64,000 nucleotides of DNA from an uncultured Planctomycetaceae bacterium (lineage in GTDB: Bacteria > Planctomycetota > Planctomycetia > Pirellulales > Pirellulaceae). This document shows, in pieces, positions 62,416-64,000 of this stretch. Location of the stretch: positions 1-64,000 of the forward strand of contig CALMEE010000083.1 in the NCBI GenBank assembly GCA_937862885.1, given 5' to 3'. Within the stretch, counting starts at the first letter, position 1. Every line of letters begins with the position of its first letter. The position numbers were made by a program, and so were the translations under genes. The notes below the pieces were generated by a model, which saw only the letters and a list, made by a program, of their open reading frames with translations, did not search any database and was not told where the DNA came from.

Positions 62416-64000
62416 TTAGGGAACTCGGTACCAGGCGAAACCAAGGTAACCGGGAGTCATATCCATTCTGTGCTTGCGAGCACGGATGACGTAGTTTCCA
62501 GACACGGCTGGTATGAAATCTACGATCTCATAGGTGTTATCCCAGCTGTTAGACGAAGCAACCACCTGGCCGCTTGGATTCAAGACCTGAAGATCGACAT
62601 CCGCACTTGGGCGATTAGCGTAGGAAGCATAGTTTGGATTGTTATTCCAAGCGATCACCACTCGCGTTCGCTTTCCTGCTACCAACGGAATGGTGCGTAG
62701 GTTGACGCTGGCAGCGGTATTGGTATTGTAGGGTATGCCACCCCAACCACCATTCACGCCACGAGCCACATCATCCGCCAGATGAGCTTGCACGCCACCG
62801 GCTCCATCGCGATTGCTCAGGCGAGCCGCACCTTCCAAGTTTTGCAGTGCCGTTGCCATGATGATGGCTTTCACGGACTCAGGCCAACTTTGCAGCACAG
62901 GGGCACGTTGCATGAGGAGTGCAGCCACCCCTGATACTGCTGGTGCGGCGAAGCTGGTTCCATTCGAGCCATTGTTCAACCATGGTGAAGCGTTGGTTAG
63001 AGTAATGATGCTCGAACCTGGAGCAACAACCTCAGGCTTGATCCGGTCACTATTTGCCGAGGTCGGATTCAGATAACTCGAAAAACCTGACATGACGTCG
63101 TCCGATGTGAACAATGTGTTGCGGTCATCGAACGCACCTACCGTGATCCCGTTATAGAAGTTTCCAGGATTGGTAATGTTGGGAATGCTTTGTGTGCCGC
63201 GATTTCCAGCTGACTTGACAACGGTCAAATTGTGCGAGAACACCAGCGTATCAAGGTAGCGCGCCATGGCGTTTGGTACACGCGACGTGTTGTCGGTACC
63301 CCAACTATTGTTGAGCACTCGGGCACCCCAAGTTCTGGCCCAGGTCATGCTTTGTTGAAGTTCGGAGTCCCAACCGCCGCTGGACCCTCCGATGTACAAT
63401 TGGGAGAACGGGGCAATTCCACGATGCGTGCTGTGGCGACTGGCGATAACACCGACGACACCTGCCGCATGCGCATGTAGGCTAGTGTATGTGTTTTGTT
63501 GTGTGATGCCGGCCAGGAACGGATTGTTAATGTTCACTCGGCCACCGACTTCGATCACACCGACGCGCACTCCGGTACCAGTGATACCACGATTATTGAC
63601 AATATCCGCACCCATGACTCGCCGTGAAATATTTAATTCCGGGATGTTGATCGAGTCCAAGTAGACTTCCATAACATCTTTGTCCGCTGCGATTTCACTG
63701 ATCATATCAGGAGTTAGACTTGCCTGGATCAATGGAGCGTCTTCCAGCATCAAGGGGTCCGCTCCGCGACCGATCAATTTTTCGACGACAGGATCGCCGT
63801 AGACTTTGTTTCTCATCATGGTGATGGAGGCAAAATCACGTTGCATTTTTTCGACGGCTTTCTCATCGAATGTGCCGTCGGGACTGGGCCGATCTGGAAC
63901 GAGAACGTCGTCGGGCACACGGACCCAGATAAGCACGGGAATTTGCTCGTCTCCACGGGCAAACCGCATGCGATCCTGCAAATCAGGATGCAATCGGCCA
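62416..64000 (-). CDS. Subtilisin-like S8 serine peptidase, 5' partial, with Glu at the Asp position
   Basis: The frame stays open to the window end, so the signal and part of the propeptide lie outside it. Visible parts are an I9-like or helical propeptide (about 63540-63990) and the S8 core. The Asp motif reads VGVIEVGG (Glu at 63550-63552), the His motif is in LHAHAAGVVGVIAS, the oxyanion Asn is in VKSAGNRG, and the catalytic Ser is in NGTSFAAPAVSG. The C-terminus is a beta-rich domain (VDLQVLNPSGQVVASSN) like a P/proprotein or pre-peptidase C-terminal domain. Secreted protein breakdown or self-processing is likely if active. The Asp-to-Glu change makes activity uncertain. Confidence 0.85.
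   Translation of the reverse strand, partial: GRLHPDLQDRMRFARGDEQIPVLIWVRVPDDVLVPDRPSPDGTFDEKAVEKMQRDFASITMMRNKVYGDPVVEKLIGRGADPLMLEDAPLIQASLTPDMISEIAADKDVMEVYLDSINIPELNISRRVMGADIVNNRGITGTGVRVGVIEVGGRVNINNPFLAGITQQNTYTSLHAHAAGVVGVIASRHSTHRGIAPFSQLYIGGSSGGWDSELQQSMTWARTWGARVLNNSWGTDNTSRVPNAMARYLDTLVFSHNLTVVKSAGNRGTQSIPNITNPGNFYNGITVGAFDDRNTLFTSDDVMSGFSSYLNPTSANSDRIKPEVVAPGSSIITLTNASPWLNNGSNGTSFAAPAVSGVAALLMQRAPVLQSWPESVKAIIMATALQNLEGAARLSNRDGAGGVQAHLADDVARGVNGGWGGIPYNTNTAASVNLRTIPLVAGKRTRVVIAWNNNPNYASYANRPSADVDLQVLNPSGQVVASSNSWDNTYEIVDFIPAVSGNYVIRARKHRMDMTPGYLGFAWYRVP

Overview
The window is a piece of a planctomycete chromosome, most likely from the order Pirellulales. The main evidence is two gene pairs of planctomycete-type cytochrome/DUF1549/DUF1553 protein followed by a DUF1501 protein, two PEP-CTERM surface proteins, a mixture of ATG/GTG/TTG starts with few Shine-Dalgarno sites, and the order dnaA-dnaN-dciA-gyrB, which normally marks the neighbourhood of the replication origin. 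No rRNA, tRNA or CRISPR array was found. Layout: 1-4.7 kb holds a 5'-truncated DUF1549/DUF1553/LamG protein and its DUF1501 partner. 4.8-18.4 kb is a mosaic of envelope and exported proteins: an ankyrin/GIDE-like membrane protein, a secreted propeller-like protein, a cytochrome c'-like protein plus a thioredoxin-fold protein behind a sigma-54-like promoter, two PEP-CTERM proteins, a large secreted protein of unknown role, a polyferredoxin membrane protein, a PrsW-like protease and a DUF1684 protein. 18.4-25.4 kb has a beta-lactamase-fold hydrolase whose 5' end runs into a 765-bp RAYT transposon with perfect 24-bp inverted ends, then the second cytochrome/DUF1501 pair. 25.4-42.9 kb is the housekeeping core: bioA, gyrB, dciA, dnaN, dnaA, a cysteine desulfurase, scpB with a very acidic companion, a sigma-54 activator, a HEAT-repeat protein, argH, parA and a methyltransferase. 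The initiator DnaA is short and divergent, there is no recF, and I saw no DnaA-box cluster. 42.9-53.1 kb contains a nine-gene aa3-type cytochrome oxidase operon on the minus strand: diheme cytochrome c, coxB, coxA, ctaA, ctaB, coxC, a tandem SCO protein, DUF420 and a 47-aa protein. Subunit I has the YSHP signature of A2-type oxidases and subunit III carries a coiled-coil insertion of about 200 residues. 53.5-64 kb has an FHA-LuxR regulator, a small coiled-coil membrane protein, queE, a MinD/BY-kinase-like ATPase, metH, a 65-aa ORF with a good ribosome site, and a truncated S8 peptidase. The most unusual element is at 43.34-43.58 kb, downstream of the oxidase operon on the minus strand: a near-perfect sigma-54 promoter, two hairpins and an intrinsic terminator with no convincing gene between them, best explained as a sigma-54-dependent small RNA of about 210 nt. 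Together with the second sigma-54-like site at 8.45 kb and the receiver-less sigma-54 activator at 35.6 kb it suggests a small sigma-54 regulatory layer in this region.
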